Made by a program: the position numbers and the translations under genes. The notes below the pieces were generated by a model. That model worked only from the letters and a program-made list of their open reading frames with translations. It was not told the origin of the DNA and did not search any database. DNA of 64,000 bases from assembly GCF_033118175.1 (NCBI RefSeq), contig NC_083701.1:56061001-56125000 (forward strand), read 5' to 3'. Source of the stretch: Dama dama (taxonomy: Eukaryota > Chordata > Mammalia > Artiodactyla > Cervidae). Positions 48,371 to 60,051 of this stretch are shown one piece after another (positions within the stretch are counted from its first letter, which is position 1; the number at the start of each line of letters is the position of its first letter).

Positions 48371-49484
48371 AGTTACAAAAACTGACTTTAGGGGCAATGG
48401 TGTGGGAGCAGGGCTCCCCTTCACTTGGACCTGGGTTACGTGTCTTGGCCAAGACACAGATTGAATCAGAACTGAATCTCAATTCTAGGATAATCTGTAA
48501 CTGATGGTAGTCTTGTTCGTGTTGTTACTTATGAATTGGCTCACTCTGAATTGTGTCTTCCAACAAAAATTGACTCTAGAATCTATTCAAATCGCCATTC
48601 TACAGGTGCTCTTATTGGTGCTCCCAGAGACTCTGAGCATTGCTCCTCTCTCGCTGCCTACAGTTGCTGTATTATCCAGGATGGCCACAGTCGCCCATGA
48701 GCTTCTGGTGCAAGACATGACCCTCCTCAGTCCCATGCTACGCTCCATTAAAGCAGCAGATCCTGTCCACATACAGAACCCTTCTGGAGATGGAGGCTCT
48801 CCCAAGTCCCGAGCCTGTGACTCCCCATGCCCAGCTGACTGTTATGCCTTGGGTCATGGGGGCAGAAGGCTAAGTAAGCCCTCTGAATGGCCCCAGAGGC
48901 TTCCTTATTAAAATGGAAACCGTATTTACACATAGAGCCAAACCTGGACCCTCTGCTACCTTCCACCTATAAGAGGAAGTGGCTCTCCCATCCTCATTCT
49001 GTTTTCAGGTGTAATGGCCCCAGAGGTGGTCATTCCTCTTCAGACCCACTGATCACTTTGGAAGTCCACAGGGATCAACTGAGAGAGATCTAGAAGGTGG
49101 GTTCATCCACCTTACAGATGGCATGGGTGATGGAGCTCCCCAGAGAGCCACTACTATCTATCCTCTAACGTGGACATCCTTGATCAAAGGTCCTATAGAT
49201 AGATCAGCTTCCTGGCCTTATGTTGCAGAACATGATGTGTTCTGCAAGTCAACATGAAGCTGTGTTGTGGTCAACTATACAGAATAGAGTGGGGCTACCA
49301 TGTCTAAGGGGCAGGACAAATTACAAGCCCATAGGATTTTAAAAATCTAGTGCTAGTAAGTGTCAGGCTTTATTTGAATATTTCCATTTTGGAAAGAAGA
49401 TACCAAATCCCTAAGGGAAGAGGGAGGAGTTGCTGTTACATAAAAATGAAATACACAAAACTAGTAATTCAAGAAGTAAATATG
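48371..49484. other. Unassigned sequence, GC-richer
   Basis: Could be eroded internal ERV sequence or unique DNA. The longest frame is 135 codons (48504-48911, plus), without a conserved retroviral motif. Confidence 0.4.
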
Positions 49485-49828
49485 GGACTTCGCTGGTGGT
49501 CCAGTGGTTAAGAATTGGTCTGCCAGTATGATCCCTGGTCTGAGAAGATCCCGCATGCCTCGGGACAACTAAGTCTATGCACCACAACTATTGAGTCTGT
49601 GCTCTAGAGCTGGGGAACTGCGAATACTTAGCCCACATGCTGCCACTACAGAAGTCCATGCACTCTGGAGATTGTGCTCCACAACACGAGAAGCCACTGC
49701 AATGAGAAGCCGGCACTGCAACTAAAGAGTAGCCTCCACTTGCCTCACATAGAGAAAGCCCACACTCAGCAATGAAGACTCAGTGCAACTAAAATAAATA
49801 AATATATTTTTAAAGGAAAAAAAAAAAG
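49485..49828 (+). mobile_element. CHR-type SINE, nearly full length
   Basis: Head 'gggacttcgctggtggtcc', then 'gatcccgcatgcctcggg', repeated 'caactattgagtctgtgctc' and 'gaagccactgcaatgagaag' blocks, an (AAAT)n tail and A11. It fits the long cetartiodactyl CHR SINE. Confidence 0.9.
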
Positions 49829-50165
49829 ATGGCGCCAAAGGTCAGCATAACTAATCAACCTGAGCAACTGTCTTCATACTGGAGGATGATGAAGACAATA
49901 ATCAGCCCTCTCTGCACAATGTTACACACTCTTGACCATTGACAATGATCTATCTGTTCTAATCAATGGCAACAGCAATTCCTCATTCACAGTTGCTCCC
50001 ATTGGGATTAAAAACTCAGGGAATTTCTTGCCTCACAGACACCCAAAATACAAATCAAGGTCACATATGTCTCTACACAAACTGAAGTTATAATTTAAAT
50101 GTTCACCAAGATGTCTCCTATTCCCTTCGGCATTCCAGACATTCAGCTTCAAGAAAACAGAGACT
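49829..50165. other. Unassigned sequence
   Basis: No repeat or exon recognised; starts 'gatggcgcc' directly after the SINE tail. Confidence 0.45.
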
Positions 50166-50330
50166 TTTGTCTTTGTTGTGTTCACTTTGTTTTTGGTTTT
50201 TTTTCAGTGCTGAATCCCCAGTACCTAGAGTGCTGCATCCCCAGTACCTAGAGTGCTGCCTGGTATATAGAAGATAGAAAATTATTGAATGAATAAATGA
50301 ATGAATGGATGAATGAATGTCCAAAATCTT
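50166..50330 (+). mobile_element. L2-type 3' end with internal tandem duplication
   Basis: 'gtgttcactttg', 'ccccagtacctagagtgctg', 'cctggtatatagaag' and the (GAAT)n tail (50285-50318) resemble an L2 3' end. Within it, 50208-50230 and 50231-50253 are two 23-bp copies differing at one base. Confidence 0.7.
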
Positions 50331-50685
50331 TGGCACTGTATTTTTTTGTATCCCAGAGACTCTATGCTATTCCCAATGTATAGTCAAGTGTTTTTTTTTT
50401 TTTTCAATGTTAGTTTCACTGATGAGAAATTTAAGGAAATATTTAAATAATTTAATTAAGGATCCTCATTTGGCTTCAATTATTCAGTTACATCAGATAA
50501 AATCTCTTTTGGTCCATTTCTTCAGAAATTATAAATTTAAACAGAGGAATAGAGCCAGAAAATTTGTAGGAAAAACAATACTTAATCAATGCCTTTTCTA
50601 AATATTCCGAAAGAAAATTTTAGAGTTTTCTAGTCATTTCCCGAGAAGACAATTTCTTTTATACCTTCATAGATCTGAGAATAGA
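50331..50685. other. Unassigned AT-rich sequence
   Basis: Contains a T14 run at 50391-50404. No repeat or exon recognised. Confidence 0.5.
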
Positions 50686-51045
50686 GTTGTTGTTCAGTCA
50701 CTAAGTCCTGTCCAACTCTTTGTGACCTCACGAACTGCAGCACACCAGGCTTCCCTGTCCTTCACTGTCTCCCTGAGTTTGCTCAAACTCATGTCCATTG
50801 AGTCAGTGATGCCATCCAACCATCTCATCCTTTGTCGCCCTTTTTTCCTCTTGCCCTCAATCTTTCCCAGCATCAGGATCTTTTCCAGTGAGTCCTTTGC
50901 ATCAGGTCGCCAAAGCATTGGAGCTTCAGCTTCAGCAGCAGTCCTTCTAACGAATAATCAGGATTGATTGCCCTTTATTGTGCGTATCTTTTCACGAAAT
51001 GTTCCCTTGTTGTCTCCAATTTTCTTAAATAGAGTGATTATTTTA
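50686..51045 (-). mobile_element. BovB LINE with internal deletion
   Basis: Minus-strand BovB 3' end: 'gttgttcagtcactaagtcc' through 'ctcaatctttcccagcatc' to 'aatcaggattgattgccc'. At about 50975-50985 it jumps to far-upstream BovB sequence ('cacgaaatgttcccttg', 'ctccaattttcttaaat'), which corresponds to 5790-5820 of the plus-strand copy. The RT region is deleted. Confidence 0.85.
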
Positions 51046-52104
51046 TTTTAGAGAAAGTCTAATAATTATACTATTTCAATCCCTGAGGCTAATTTATTAT
51101 CAGCTCTCTGAACTTCATGTCATCTGTAATGTTCATCTATTAATTTAGCCCAGGAAAAACTCAATTTATTCAAGATCACTGGATGAGCATTAGTTGATCG
51201 TAGCTCCTGGTTCATTTGCTCATTTAGGTGGTACTCTACTAATACTAGGAATATAAGTACATATTTGAAGCTATGACACAAACAGTTTTTATTTTATAGC
51301 ATTCTGTTTTTTATGTCCGTAGGGATTGAAGAGGGCAAGAAGAACTGATATCTGTCAAGCCTTCCCTCCCTGTCAGCTTGTCACAGAATGGATTGAATAG
51401 ATGACTCTAAAATCTACTCATGTGGAAAATTTGAGAGAGAGAAAAAATTTTCTTTAGACTCAAAAAAAAAAAAAAAAAAGTTGATTGAAAGCAAAATGTG
51501 AATTTGAATCTCATAAACTTAATTCTCTGCCTTCACCAACCAGCAGATCAAATGAAGTATACACCATGGTCCTTTCTCTGATTTTAGGTCATTGATTTAT
51601 TAACACAGGTAGAAATTCTACATGGCTCAGTAATTTCTACAGATTTGTTTTTAAAACAAGAAGGTCATCGTTTCATTTTGGCAGTGGGACTGAATATCAA
51701 GTGAAACACTAATCTCAATCCCAAAGTCCAAACACATAAATGTGGAGGGAATTTTATAGACTCAAACTGAGCCCTCAAAGATTTTCATCAAACATTCTAA
51801 GTCCACAAAGCTGTCTGTGCCTTCCCAAAATATAAATTTTAGTCCATATTCCACTAATGCTATCTCATTCTTTTACTTTATATTATTGGGGTTGGTCAGG
51901 GAGAGGCATGCACAAAGCAGAAAATAGTTGGGAAGCCAACTCCTCGTACCACAAGAAGGAAGATTTTAGTTCAAGTTCATGACCCAAAGATGCAACTGTT
52001 TCCTGGAGGCAGGACTGATCAGTGGTGACTGTGAAGAAAGCTTCATTGGGAGAGTCCAACGGGAGGGTCAGGCATCTTGGCCATTTATTTACACACGCTC
52101 TAGG
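51046..52104. other. Unassigned AT-rich sequence
   Basis: Contains an A18 run at 51462-51479 without a recognised retroposon. No exon recognised. Confidence 0.5.
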
Positions 52105-52392
52105 TTATAAGGAGACTGGAGTCAGACAGACATGGGTTTGAACCCTAGACCTACCAATTATGAGCTTCTCAGGTGGCACAATGGTGAAGAATCCATCTGT
52201 CAATGAAGGAGACACATATTCAATCCCTGGTCTGGGAAGATCCCCTGGAGGAGGAAATGACAACCCACTCCAGTGTTCCTTGCCTGAAGAATCCCATGGA
52301 CAGAGGAGCCTGGTGGGCTGTACACACAAGCATTCGCCTGCCAATTAATAGCTATTTTTAATTGCTGCATCATCTGTAAATGGTGTGTGATG
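52105..52392 (+). mobile_element. MIR SINE interrupted by Bov-tA
   Basis: 'ggagtcagacagacatgggt' and 'gaaccctagacctacca' form the MIR head. After the inserted SINE, 'aattaatagc' and 'gcatcatctgtaaatggtg' continue the MIR core. Confidence 0.75.
52154..52347 (+). mobile_element. Bov-tA SINE, 3'-truncated, short TSD
   Basis: Plus-strand Bov-tA at 52161-52340, stopping after 'gcctggtgggctgtacac'. A 7-bp repeat ccaatta at 52154-52160 and 52341-52347 brackets it inside the MIR. Confidence 0.85.
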
Positions 52393-52394
52393 TC

Positions 52395-52800
52395 AGGGAC
52401 TAGGTCATAAAAAGGCAGGCTTTTATCTTGTTCTTTATTTTTCTTGTATTACTCATTCTGAAGGAAGCCAGCTGCCTTGTCTTGAGCTGCCCTACAGAGA
52501 GGTTCGTGTGGCAAGAAACCAAGGTCTCCAACTAACAACTGGTGATAAACTGAAGCTTCCTATCAACACATGATAGAGCTTGCAAGTAAGTCCTCCAGCT
52601 TCAGGCTAGTTCTCAGATGACTGCAACCCAGGACTCCATCTTGACTGCAATCTTATGAGAGATGCTAGCACAGAACCACCCCGCTGAGCTGTTCTCAAAT
52701 TTCTTGACCCACAGAAACTCAGATAATAAATGTCTGTTGTTTAAAGCTGCTAAGTGTTGGGGGTGTTCTGTTATACAGAAATAGATTAGTATTGCAACTG
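52395..52800 (+). mobile_element. MaLR-type LTR
   Basis: The 3' part is clear: 'cttatgagagatgctagcac', 'ccgctgagctgttctcaaat', 'ttgacccacagaaactcag', 'ataataaatgtctgttg' with a polyadenylation signal, ending 'gattagtattgca'. The 5' part is eroded. A solo LTR as far as I can see. Confidence 0.65.
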
Positions 52801-53214
52801 CATTGGGAGGGGAAAAACTAGAAGACTGAAGCTATTTGTAATTAATAGAGAAATACACTGGTCTCCCAAAGATGAAAGAAATGTTTTTGAGTATCTTTCA
52901 GTTGGATAAGAACTGCTTGTGTACAAGATTTTACAAGCTTCTGCTTGTGGAAAAATATGGATATGCACAACTGAATGAGTCTAATTCAAAACACTTTGAA
53001 TTTCTTTTCCAGGTCAAAGTGGCTTCTTATTTTCCATTTCCAGCTTTTTTTGAGAGCCTCTTACATTAACCACAAATATAAGAAGATGATTGGATTTAAA
53101 AGCTTGGTAGTAAATGTAATTATCTTCTAAATAATATATAACAGTCATATAAAGGTAATGATTTATGTGTAGCCATAAATTTGTCACAAAAGAGCTAAGT
53201 GGTCAACAAACATT
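52801..53214. other. Unassigned sequence
   Basis: No repeat or exon recognised. Confidence 0.5.
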
Positions 53215-53330
53215 ATTCATTATTCATTCATTACTCATCCTCTTAACACAAAACATTTATTGACTCCTACTGTGTCTTAGCCAACGGGCTAGATACTCCT
53301 GGTGTAGAGATAAAGCCTGAAACTCAAGTC
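53215..53330 (-). mobile_element. L2-type 3'-end fragment
   Basis: 'cattattcattcattactc', 'aacatttattgactcctact' and 'gtgtagagataaagcctga' fit a reversed L2 3' end. Confidence 0.55.
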
Positions 53331-53842
53331 AGTTTATTTTTACAGGATTCTATGAAGGCCCATCTGAATAGCTCCCTTGCCTACGAAGTCTTCCTCCATC
53401 ATCAAAGGAGATAATTTCCCTCTTTTGGACTCCTAAATCATTTTGTTTGCGTGACTGCATAACAAGTGACTGCATAGCATATGACCTTTGTCACTTTAAT
53501 ATGGCATTTGTCTTATGGGCCCCAACTGAATTATAGATTCCTTGGAGCCCAGCGAAAATGTTTCCTAAATGCTCGAATCTTTCACACCTGTCTTACTAAA
53601 TGTTTCAGACAGAATAGGAGCTTAGTATTTATAATATTTAACAATTGATGCTGCATTAGCACTATACAGACTTAGTGAATGAACAACAACAGCAGCACAA
53701 GACATAAATTTATAAATAATAGGGAGATGGAAGGCAGAGAAAGAGAGTATGAATATATTCTTGTGTCTTTATATGCCTCTTGCTCTTCCTCCTGAGTAAG
53801 TTAGAGTTACAGGTGGAAGAGAATAAAGAAAATTACTTCAGA
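53331..53842. other. Unassigned sequence
   Basis: No repeat or exon recognised. Two 'gtgactgcata' words about 17 bp apart at 53450-53478 suggest a small local duplication. Confidence 0.5.
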
Positions 53843-54000
53843 GGGACTTCTCTGGAGGTCCATTGGCTAAGACTCCGTGCTCCCAGTGCAAGGGGCCTAG
53901 GTTCAGTCTCCGGTCAGGGAACTAAATCCTGCATGCTGCAGCTGAGGTTCCCACATGCCACCGGTGAGAGTCTGTGCAGCCAAATAAATTTTTTTTTTTA
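53843..54000 (+). mobile_element. CHR-type SINE (short form)
   Basis: 'gggacttctctggaggtcc', 'cagtgcaaggggcctaggtt', 'ggtcagggaactaaatcc' and a 'cagccaaataaa' end before a T9 run. Confidence 0.8.
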
Positions 54001-54064
54001 AACTCCTTCAAGAAGGACTATTTTGATTTAGCACATATGAACATATTTTAGCCAAGTTCAGAAA

Positions 54065-54265
54065 GTATAGAGTAGTTAACACCTCTAGATCTGAATTCTA
54101 GTCCTTCTACTTAGCACATTATTTCTCTGAAAATTTTATCAACAATAAAATAAATCTACCTATAAGGTTGTTAGGAAGAGAAAAAGAGATGATACCTGTG
54201 AAATATTTAGCACAGTTCCTGGCACATAGTAGTGCTTAACAAAATCCTAGGTGGTGGTGATTCTC
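54065..54265 (+). mobile_element. MIR SINE
   Basis: 'gttaacacctctagatctga', 'aaataaatctacctataagg', 'ttgttaggaagagaaaaag' and 'agttcctggcacatagtagt' give a nearly complete MIR. Confidence 0.85.
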
Positions 54266-54493
54266 ACCTATAATACTTTGCAAATCGCATTTAGGGAAAT
54301 TCAAAGTTGGAAACACTCTGGTGAGGCCTCTCTTCATCGCCTTTGGCTTCGTTTTTTTCCTGCCTTCCTCACAGTTACACCTATAAATATCCTTTGACTG
54401 AAGATTCCCTGAAACATGGAATCTTTTCATATGGGACTGATAGCATTGTTATTCTCTAATTTGAAGAAGTGGCAAGCCCAGGCTGATTCCTGT

Positions 54494-54728
54494 TCACTAT
54501 TCTCTGTTGCTATTTATTCACTAAGTTGTGTCTGACTCTGAACCCATGGTCTATAGTCTGCCGGGCTCTTCTGTCCATGGGATTTCCCAGGCAGGAATAC
54601 TGGAGTGCTTGCCATTTCCTTCCCCAAGGGATCTTCCTGCCCCAAGGATTGCACCCACATCTCCTGCATCTCCTGCATTGGCAGGCAGATTCTTTACCAC
54701 TGAACCACCAGGGCTTCCTCACTATTCT
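54494..54728 (-). mobile_element. Bov-tA SINE with 10-bp TSD
   Basis: Minus-strand Bov-tA at 54504-54718. Identical 10-bp repeats (tcactattct) lie at 54494-54503 and 54719-54728. There is a short duplication in the head (catctcctgcatctcctgca). Confidence 0.95.
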
Positions 54729-55220
54729 TGGGTGTCTATTTAATTCCCAGTTTCTGAGTTAACATCCCAAAAATCTTCCCAGATTCATGTAATCGGCCTT
54801 CTGTTCTCAAGTTGCGCATCTGAAAAAAATCTCACCTAGGATTCCAATTTCTTGGCCACCCTCCCAATCTCTGAGATTGTCTTCACAACATTCACTGACT
54901 CTGAAGGTTTGCTTCTCTTCTTGAATCCTCTATGAAAAGTCGTATTTCACTCATCTGTGCTCAGTCCTAATCCTGCTCTCTCCCTGATGCTGGAACTGCC
55001 CACAAGGGAACAGGAATGTCCATGTTCCCTGATCTCACAGGGAACCCACCATTGCCTAAACAGCTAGCAGTTAACACAGCAAATGCCAAGCTGAATTTTT
55101 GTTTTTACTGTCTTGCGCACCATCTGACATAAATTGGGAGTTTAGATAAAATTATTCCAGTAATATACAGATGAATCAGAAGTCATTTTTCAGTTTCGTC
55201 AATGCAACTTTATCATGCAT
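54729..55220. other. Unassigned sequence
   Basis: No repeat or exon recognised. Confidence 0.5.
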
Positions 55221-55222
55221 TA

Positions 55223-55531
55223 TCGGCATATCTCAGAGATATGGCAAGTTCAGTTCCAGACCACCACAATAAAACAAATACCACAGTAAGATGTTCTACT
55301 TGAGTTTTCTGAGGCAATACAAGTTATGTTTACACTATACTGTGGCGTATTAATGCAGTAGCATTATGCCTCAGAAAACCATACAGTGATTAAATGTACA
55401 TACATTAGTTTAAAATACTTATTGTTAGAAAGTGCTAACCTTCATCTGACAATGCAGGGTGACTACAAACCTTCAGTTGGTTAAAAAACAAAAATACAGT
55501 GTCTGCAAAGCATGATAAAGCCAGGTATGGT
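55223..55531 (+). mobile_element. Tigger1-type DNA transposon (internally deleted)
   Basis: Left end 'ggcatatctcagagatat', then 'ttccagaccaccacaataaa', 'ttatgtttacactatactgt', 'cttcatctgacaatgcag', and right end 'ataaagccaggtatgg'. It is flanked by TA at 55221-55222 and 55532-55533. It lacks a transposase. Confidence 0.9.
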
Positions 55532-55533
55532 TA

Positions 55534-56254
55534 TAGATGATTATACTACTCCTAAATTTAACACCTTTTCATAGGCTGCATCTGCTACACAAAAAACGTG
55601 TCCTACTTCGGTATAACTATTGTTCTCTTTATTATCCTATCTTCCTATGAGCCCTCTGACTACTCCCTGAAGTGTGGTGTTCTGGGGCAGGGTGGGGGAG
55701 CAGAGAAATGGTTCTCGCGTTAAGTGGGAATTGTATAGTAACAGGGAAAGGCTGAGTCCAGGACCAGGAATTTAGCTGCACAGAGTATTGACTAAAGCTA
55801 CCTGAGCCGTATAATCAGCGAGCAAGCTGAAAGAGGTCAGAGAAAGTCCCAACCCCAAAAGGGTGATTTTCTGTCCAGTCTCAACAGTCTAGAATGCAGA
55901 TGTCTAGGCCCTCACGTCAACTCTTCAGATTCTGTAACTCTGTAAAAGATGCTAGAAAAGGTTACTGGATTCTGATTCAAAAACAGAGTTAATCTATTTT
56001 CAGTATTATAATTATCATTGCACTGTACATTGTATGCTCACTAAAGACCAGGAACTATCTTAAATAAATACATGTTTTACCTGCGTTTATGCTTACTGAA
56101 ACCATTTTATATACACGAAAAATGAAAGCCTGCCCAAGACTGTGCAACAATTAAGGTTAAAGGTGGGATTCAAGTCTTCGGTCCCCAAATTCCAAATTAC
56201 TTTTTAGTGTGCCTGCCTCTTGCTGCTGTTGCCATAAATACAATCTACTTTTTC
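55534..56254. other. Unassigned sequence
   Basis: No repeat or exon recognised. Confidence 0.5.
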
Positions 56255-56930
56255 TGACTTTTCTTGGTTCAGGCTATTATAACAGAGTACCATAAACTGG
56301 GGGACTTATTAAAAAACCACAGATTTATTTCCCACAGTTCTGGAGTCTGGGAAGCCTAGACTTCAAGGTGATGGCAGATTCACTGTCTGGTGAGAACACA
56401 CCCTCTGGTTTGCAGACAGCCATCGTCTTGCTGTGTCCTCATGTGGGGAGGACGTGGGAGCTCTCTAATGTCTCTTTTATAGGAGCACTAATCCCATCAT
56501 GAGGGCTCCACCTTCATGACCAACCTTTTGGCACCAGGGACCATTTTCATGGAAGACAATTTTTCCATGGACTGGGGTAGGGGGGACGGCTTCAGGAGGA
56601 TTCAAGAACATTACATTTATTGTGCACTTTATTATTATTACACTGTGGTATATAATGAAATAATTACATATATAATGAAATAACTCGCCATAATGCAGAA
56701 TCAGTCAAGCTCAATCAGGCTGGGCCCTGAGCTCAACCTCCTGCTGTGCAGTCCGGGTCCTAACAGGTTCCGGTACTGGTCCATGGCCCAAGAGGTTGAG
56801 GACCCCTGACCTAACCACCTTCCAAAGGTTCCACCTCCAAATGCCGTCTTATGGGGAATTAGATTTCAAAATATTTTGGGCAGTGGGAGAAGACACAAAA
56901 TTCAATCCCTAGGCAGGGTATTAAAGCCAA
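56255..56930 (-). mobile_element. MaLR-type LTR split by a hAT element
   Basis: Reverse-orientation LTR: 'ggctattataacagagtacc', 'cccacagttctggagtctgg', 'tctcttttataggagcac', 'atgagggctccaccttcatg'. After the insert it continues 'ctaaccaccttccaaagg' to 'caaaattcaatccctagg'. Confidence 0.8.
56518..56808. mobile_element. hAT-type DNA transposon nested in LTR
   Basis: One end is 'caaccttttggcaccaggga' and the other 'gaggttgaggacccctgac', which are inverted versions of each other (CAGGGGTC..CAACC). 'ccattttcatggaagac' and 'gtccgggtcctaacagg' are internal blocks. It lies between MaLR sequences that join cleanly without it. Subfamily not assigned. Confidence 0.75.
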
Positions 56931-58544
56931 ACAATTCAGCATAGGGCTCAGCTCAACTCCAAATGTAGTTGGCAGAGACCTACCAAGACAGGAGACAAAG
57001 GATATTACCTCTGCAACTCATCTCCCATGTCATTCTGCATTCAGGACATGGGTCCTACAGGAAAAATTAGCTCAGAGCTCCCCTCCTGGGAGGTTACTAA
57101 CATTTCTCCACACTCATTCCATTCTAACAGAGTTCACACAAAACACTGGGACAAAAGGTTCTAAAGCTCTATCTAAGGTTTGTGGATGTTGTTGTTACTG
57201 TGCCTGTATGTCTGTTAGGCGTGATAAAGATAAGTGCCTTTTCTTTTTCAGCCTAGACTTACATTCGTAAAATCATGACAAAGCACCACAAAGAAATGAA
57301 ATTGAAGGCAGAATTTCCCAGGATCTCCTTCAGAGTTCTGCAGCTTGGATTAGGATATTTGTTTGCTTGAATTAAAAGTCTGTATCTAAGCAGTCACTAA
57401 GGGGCTCAGCTGCTTCTAGGGTGGCCGTTTTCAGATTTCAAGGACCCTTAAATACATGGAACAGCCTAAGCAGAGAAGAAGGCATGCCCAGCACCACTCC
57501 AACCCGCTGACGGACATCATATGAATTGGAAGGTGATCAGGGCTTTTTTACTCCTACCACTAATGGGATAAATGCATGTGCTGAATTTCCAGGAGAGACG
57601 AAAGAATTCACAGCATGAGAAACGTCTGAACACTCCTGCTCCAAATTTATGCTGCCCCATCTATCCATCTGCTTCTGAAATGAGTATGTCAAGACAAACA
57701 AGCCAATCTTTCTTGGAAATGGCATCAGCCGCCAGAGCACCATAAATGCACAGTAGTCCAAGTTGTTCAGCTTGACCATGAAGCACCTGACCTCTGTCAG
57801 TGTCTCTTCCATGAGTGACCACATTTTCTTCATCTGGTAAATCAGAAAACTCTCCTCTATAAAGACAGGATGACGGATTCATAATCTACTACCTGCCAAA
57901 GGATCATCAGTTTCTCTAGGGGAAATATCCAGAACCTTTATGAATAGTAGTGGACAGAAATGTGCCCTCCTGCTGTTTTCTTTTTTTGGCCAATTGGCAA
58001 CTACTGAAAGATTAAGGGCTTCAGAAAACACTGCTCTAAAGCCTCAGTATTCCAAAAATGTGCAGTCATGGCACAGAATATTTCATTTGGTCTTTGGTGT
58101 GAACATAAAATTCTCTCCCTTATCCTTTTAGAAAAATCCTATGAAGGGTGAATCCTTTGTCTTTAAAAATAGGACACCCCCAAATGCTCCTAAGCCACAA
58201 GCAGTAATTTAGGAAGTGTTTTTAGAAACACACAAAAAGGCCAAAGCCACCAATGGCAAAGAAACTTTTTAATAGATTGAGGGTGTTTATTAAACCTCTC
58301 ATTAGATTCCCACGGGCATAAAATGCCTCTGAAGAATAAGTTGAAGACAGGGGTATGTCCCATGACCACTGGATGACCTCCCCGCTTCACGGTTTCGACG
58401 CTCTTCTCTGTTAGCAAGACATACAATGTGGAAGGATCCTGGCATTGAAACAGAGGCTGTTTGAACACTCTCTACATGTGACCCCGGAGCTGGAGACTCC
58501 GTGAGACACACGTCCTCACTCAATTCACGTTTAAACCTGGACCT
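56931..58544. other. Unassigned sequence with minus-strand open frames
   Basis: No repeat is recognised over 1.6 kb. Minus-strand frames at 57833-57537 (98 codons), 57882-57661 (73), 58468-58190 (92) and 58523-58302 (73) overlap in pairs. None has a domain I know. The first has non-repetitive composition and could be a worn processed pseudogene, but I see no A tail or target-site duplication. Confidence 0.4.
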
Positions 58545-59323
58545 CGTTTCTTTCTTTAAGACAGGCTATTTTTAAAGTAGTTTTAGGTTTACAGGAAAAT
58601 TCAGCAGAAGGTATGGGAATTTCTCATATACCTCTTGCCCTTACACATGCTTAGCCCCTCTAACTGTCTACATTCAGCAACAAAGTGGTACATGTGTTAC
58701 AAGCAATAAAACTGAACCGACACATTATTACTATCTGAGGCCTATAGATTTATTACAGTTCAATCTTGCTGTTGTTTCGTCTATGGGTTTTGACAGAGGC
58801 ATAATCACATACATCTACCATTTATAGCATCACGCAGAATGGTTTCACTGCCCTAAAAATCTTCTATGTTCATCTAGCCACCCTTCCTCAACCCCATCCC
58901 TACCCTCAACCCTGATGATCACTGATCTTTTTCCTGTCTGCACAGTGTTGCCTTTTGAAACACATCATATAGTTGGAATCACTCTACATGGAAGCTTTTT
59001 TCAGATTGGCTCCTCTTGCTTGGTAATATGCATTTGAGGTTCTAAATCTTTCCATGACTTGATAGCAAATCTCTTTAGTGTGGAGTAACATTTCATTATC
59101 TGGATGTACCACTGTTTATTTATCCATTCACTTACTCAGGGAATCTTGGTTGTTTCCAAGTTTCAGAAATTATGTAGAATTCTGCTATAAACATTTGCGT
59201 GCAGGTTTTCGTGTGAACATAAGTTTTCAACTCATTTGGATAAATACAAAAGAATACAATTGCTAGATCACATGGTAAGAGTATGGTGGTAAGAAACCGC
59301 CAAACTATCTTCCAAAGTGGCCC
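58545..59323 (-). mobile_element. Old L1M ORF2 end and 3' UTR
   Basis: Reverse-orientation L1M: 'gtagttttaggtttacagg', 'gcatcacgcagaatggtttc', 'actgccctaaaaatcttc', 'cttggttgtttccaagtttc', 'gctagatcacatggtaag' and 'ccaaactatcttccaaagtg'. A T13 run follows at 59324-59336. Confidence 0.85.
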
Positions 59324-59530
59324 TTTTTTTTTTTTTAACCCAGAAGAAAGTGTCTTGGGGCTCCAAATTTCTCGTGTTCATGGCACCATCATCTTCGCAA
59401 GATGCCTCTGAAAAGAGGAAGCCCTGGGGTGAGAAACCTGGGTCTCCTTTCTTACCTCTCAGATCCCTGGGCAGGGCTCCTGGAAGAAGATTCTGGCACT
59501 GAGCAGTCCACACTCATCAGGTGTCAGAAG

Positions 59531-59735
59531 TCCTCTCCATGGACGTGCCTGGTGGTCCAGCGGCTGAGAATCCACCTTCCAGTGCTGGGGGTGCAGGTGT
59601 GATCCCTGGTCGGGGAACTTAGCTCCCACCTGCCTCGGGGCACCTAAGCCCGCATATTGCAACTCCTGAGCCTGTGCACCGCAACAAAGACCCAACACGG
59701 CCAAAAATAAATATTTTTTTAAAAGATCCTATCCA
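59531..59735 (+). mobile_element. CHR-type SINE with worn TSD
   Basis: Element about 59540-59726: 'gtgcctggtggtccagcgg', 'gatccctggtcggggaac', 'cgcaacaaagacccaacac', and an (AAAT)n end. Flanks tcctctcca (59531-59539) and tcctatcca (59727-59735) match at 8 of 9 positions. Shorter than the CHR copy at 49485. Confidence 0.85.
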
Positions 59736-60049
59736 GAATCCTCCTCACATCTGTTTCAAGTCAGGAGGAGACTGCACCCCAATCACAGTTTAGTCAGTGT
59801 AATTTTATTGGCAGCAGTTTTACCCCAAATGAAAGCCAAACTTAAGGATTACAAATCACAAAAGTTTTTCAACAATATGTGTGCTGGGCTGTCAGGTCGC
59901 TCACCCTTAGTAGTTGGTCATTTTCCATCCAGCTCTAGGATTTTCTCAGCTTGAGAAATACTTCTTTGTCATCAGTTAGGTTGAAGGGTCTGGAGCAGGA
60001 AAAAAAATCTCTAGCGATTCAAACTTCCACATGTTCAGGAATTCTTAAT
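59736..60049. other. Unassigned sequence
   Basis: No repeat or exon recognised. Confidence 0.5.
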
Positions 60050-60051
60050 TG

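Noticed and set aside
48504..48911. 135-codon plus-strand frame as a retroviral gag or other gene
   Set aside because: No gag, protease or nucleocapsid zinc-knuckle motif is present. The frame is reported only as unassigned.
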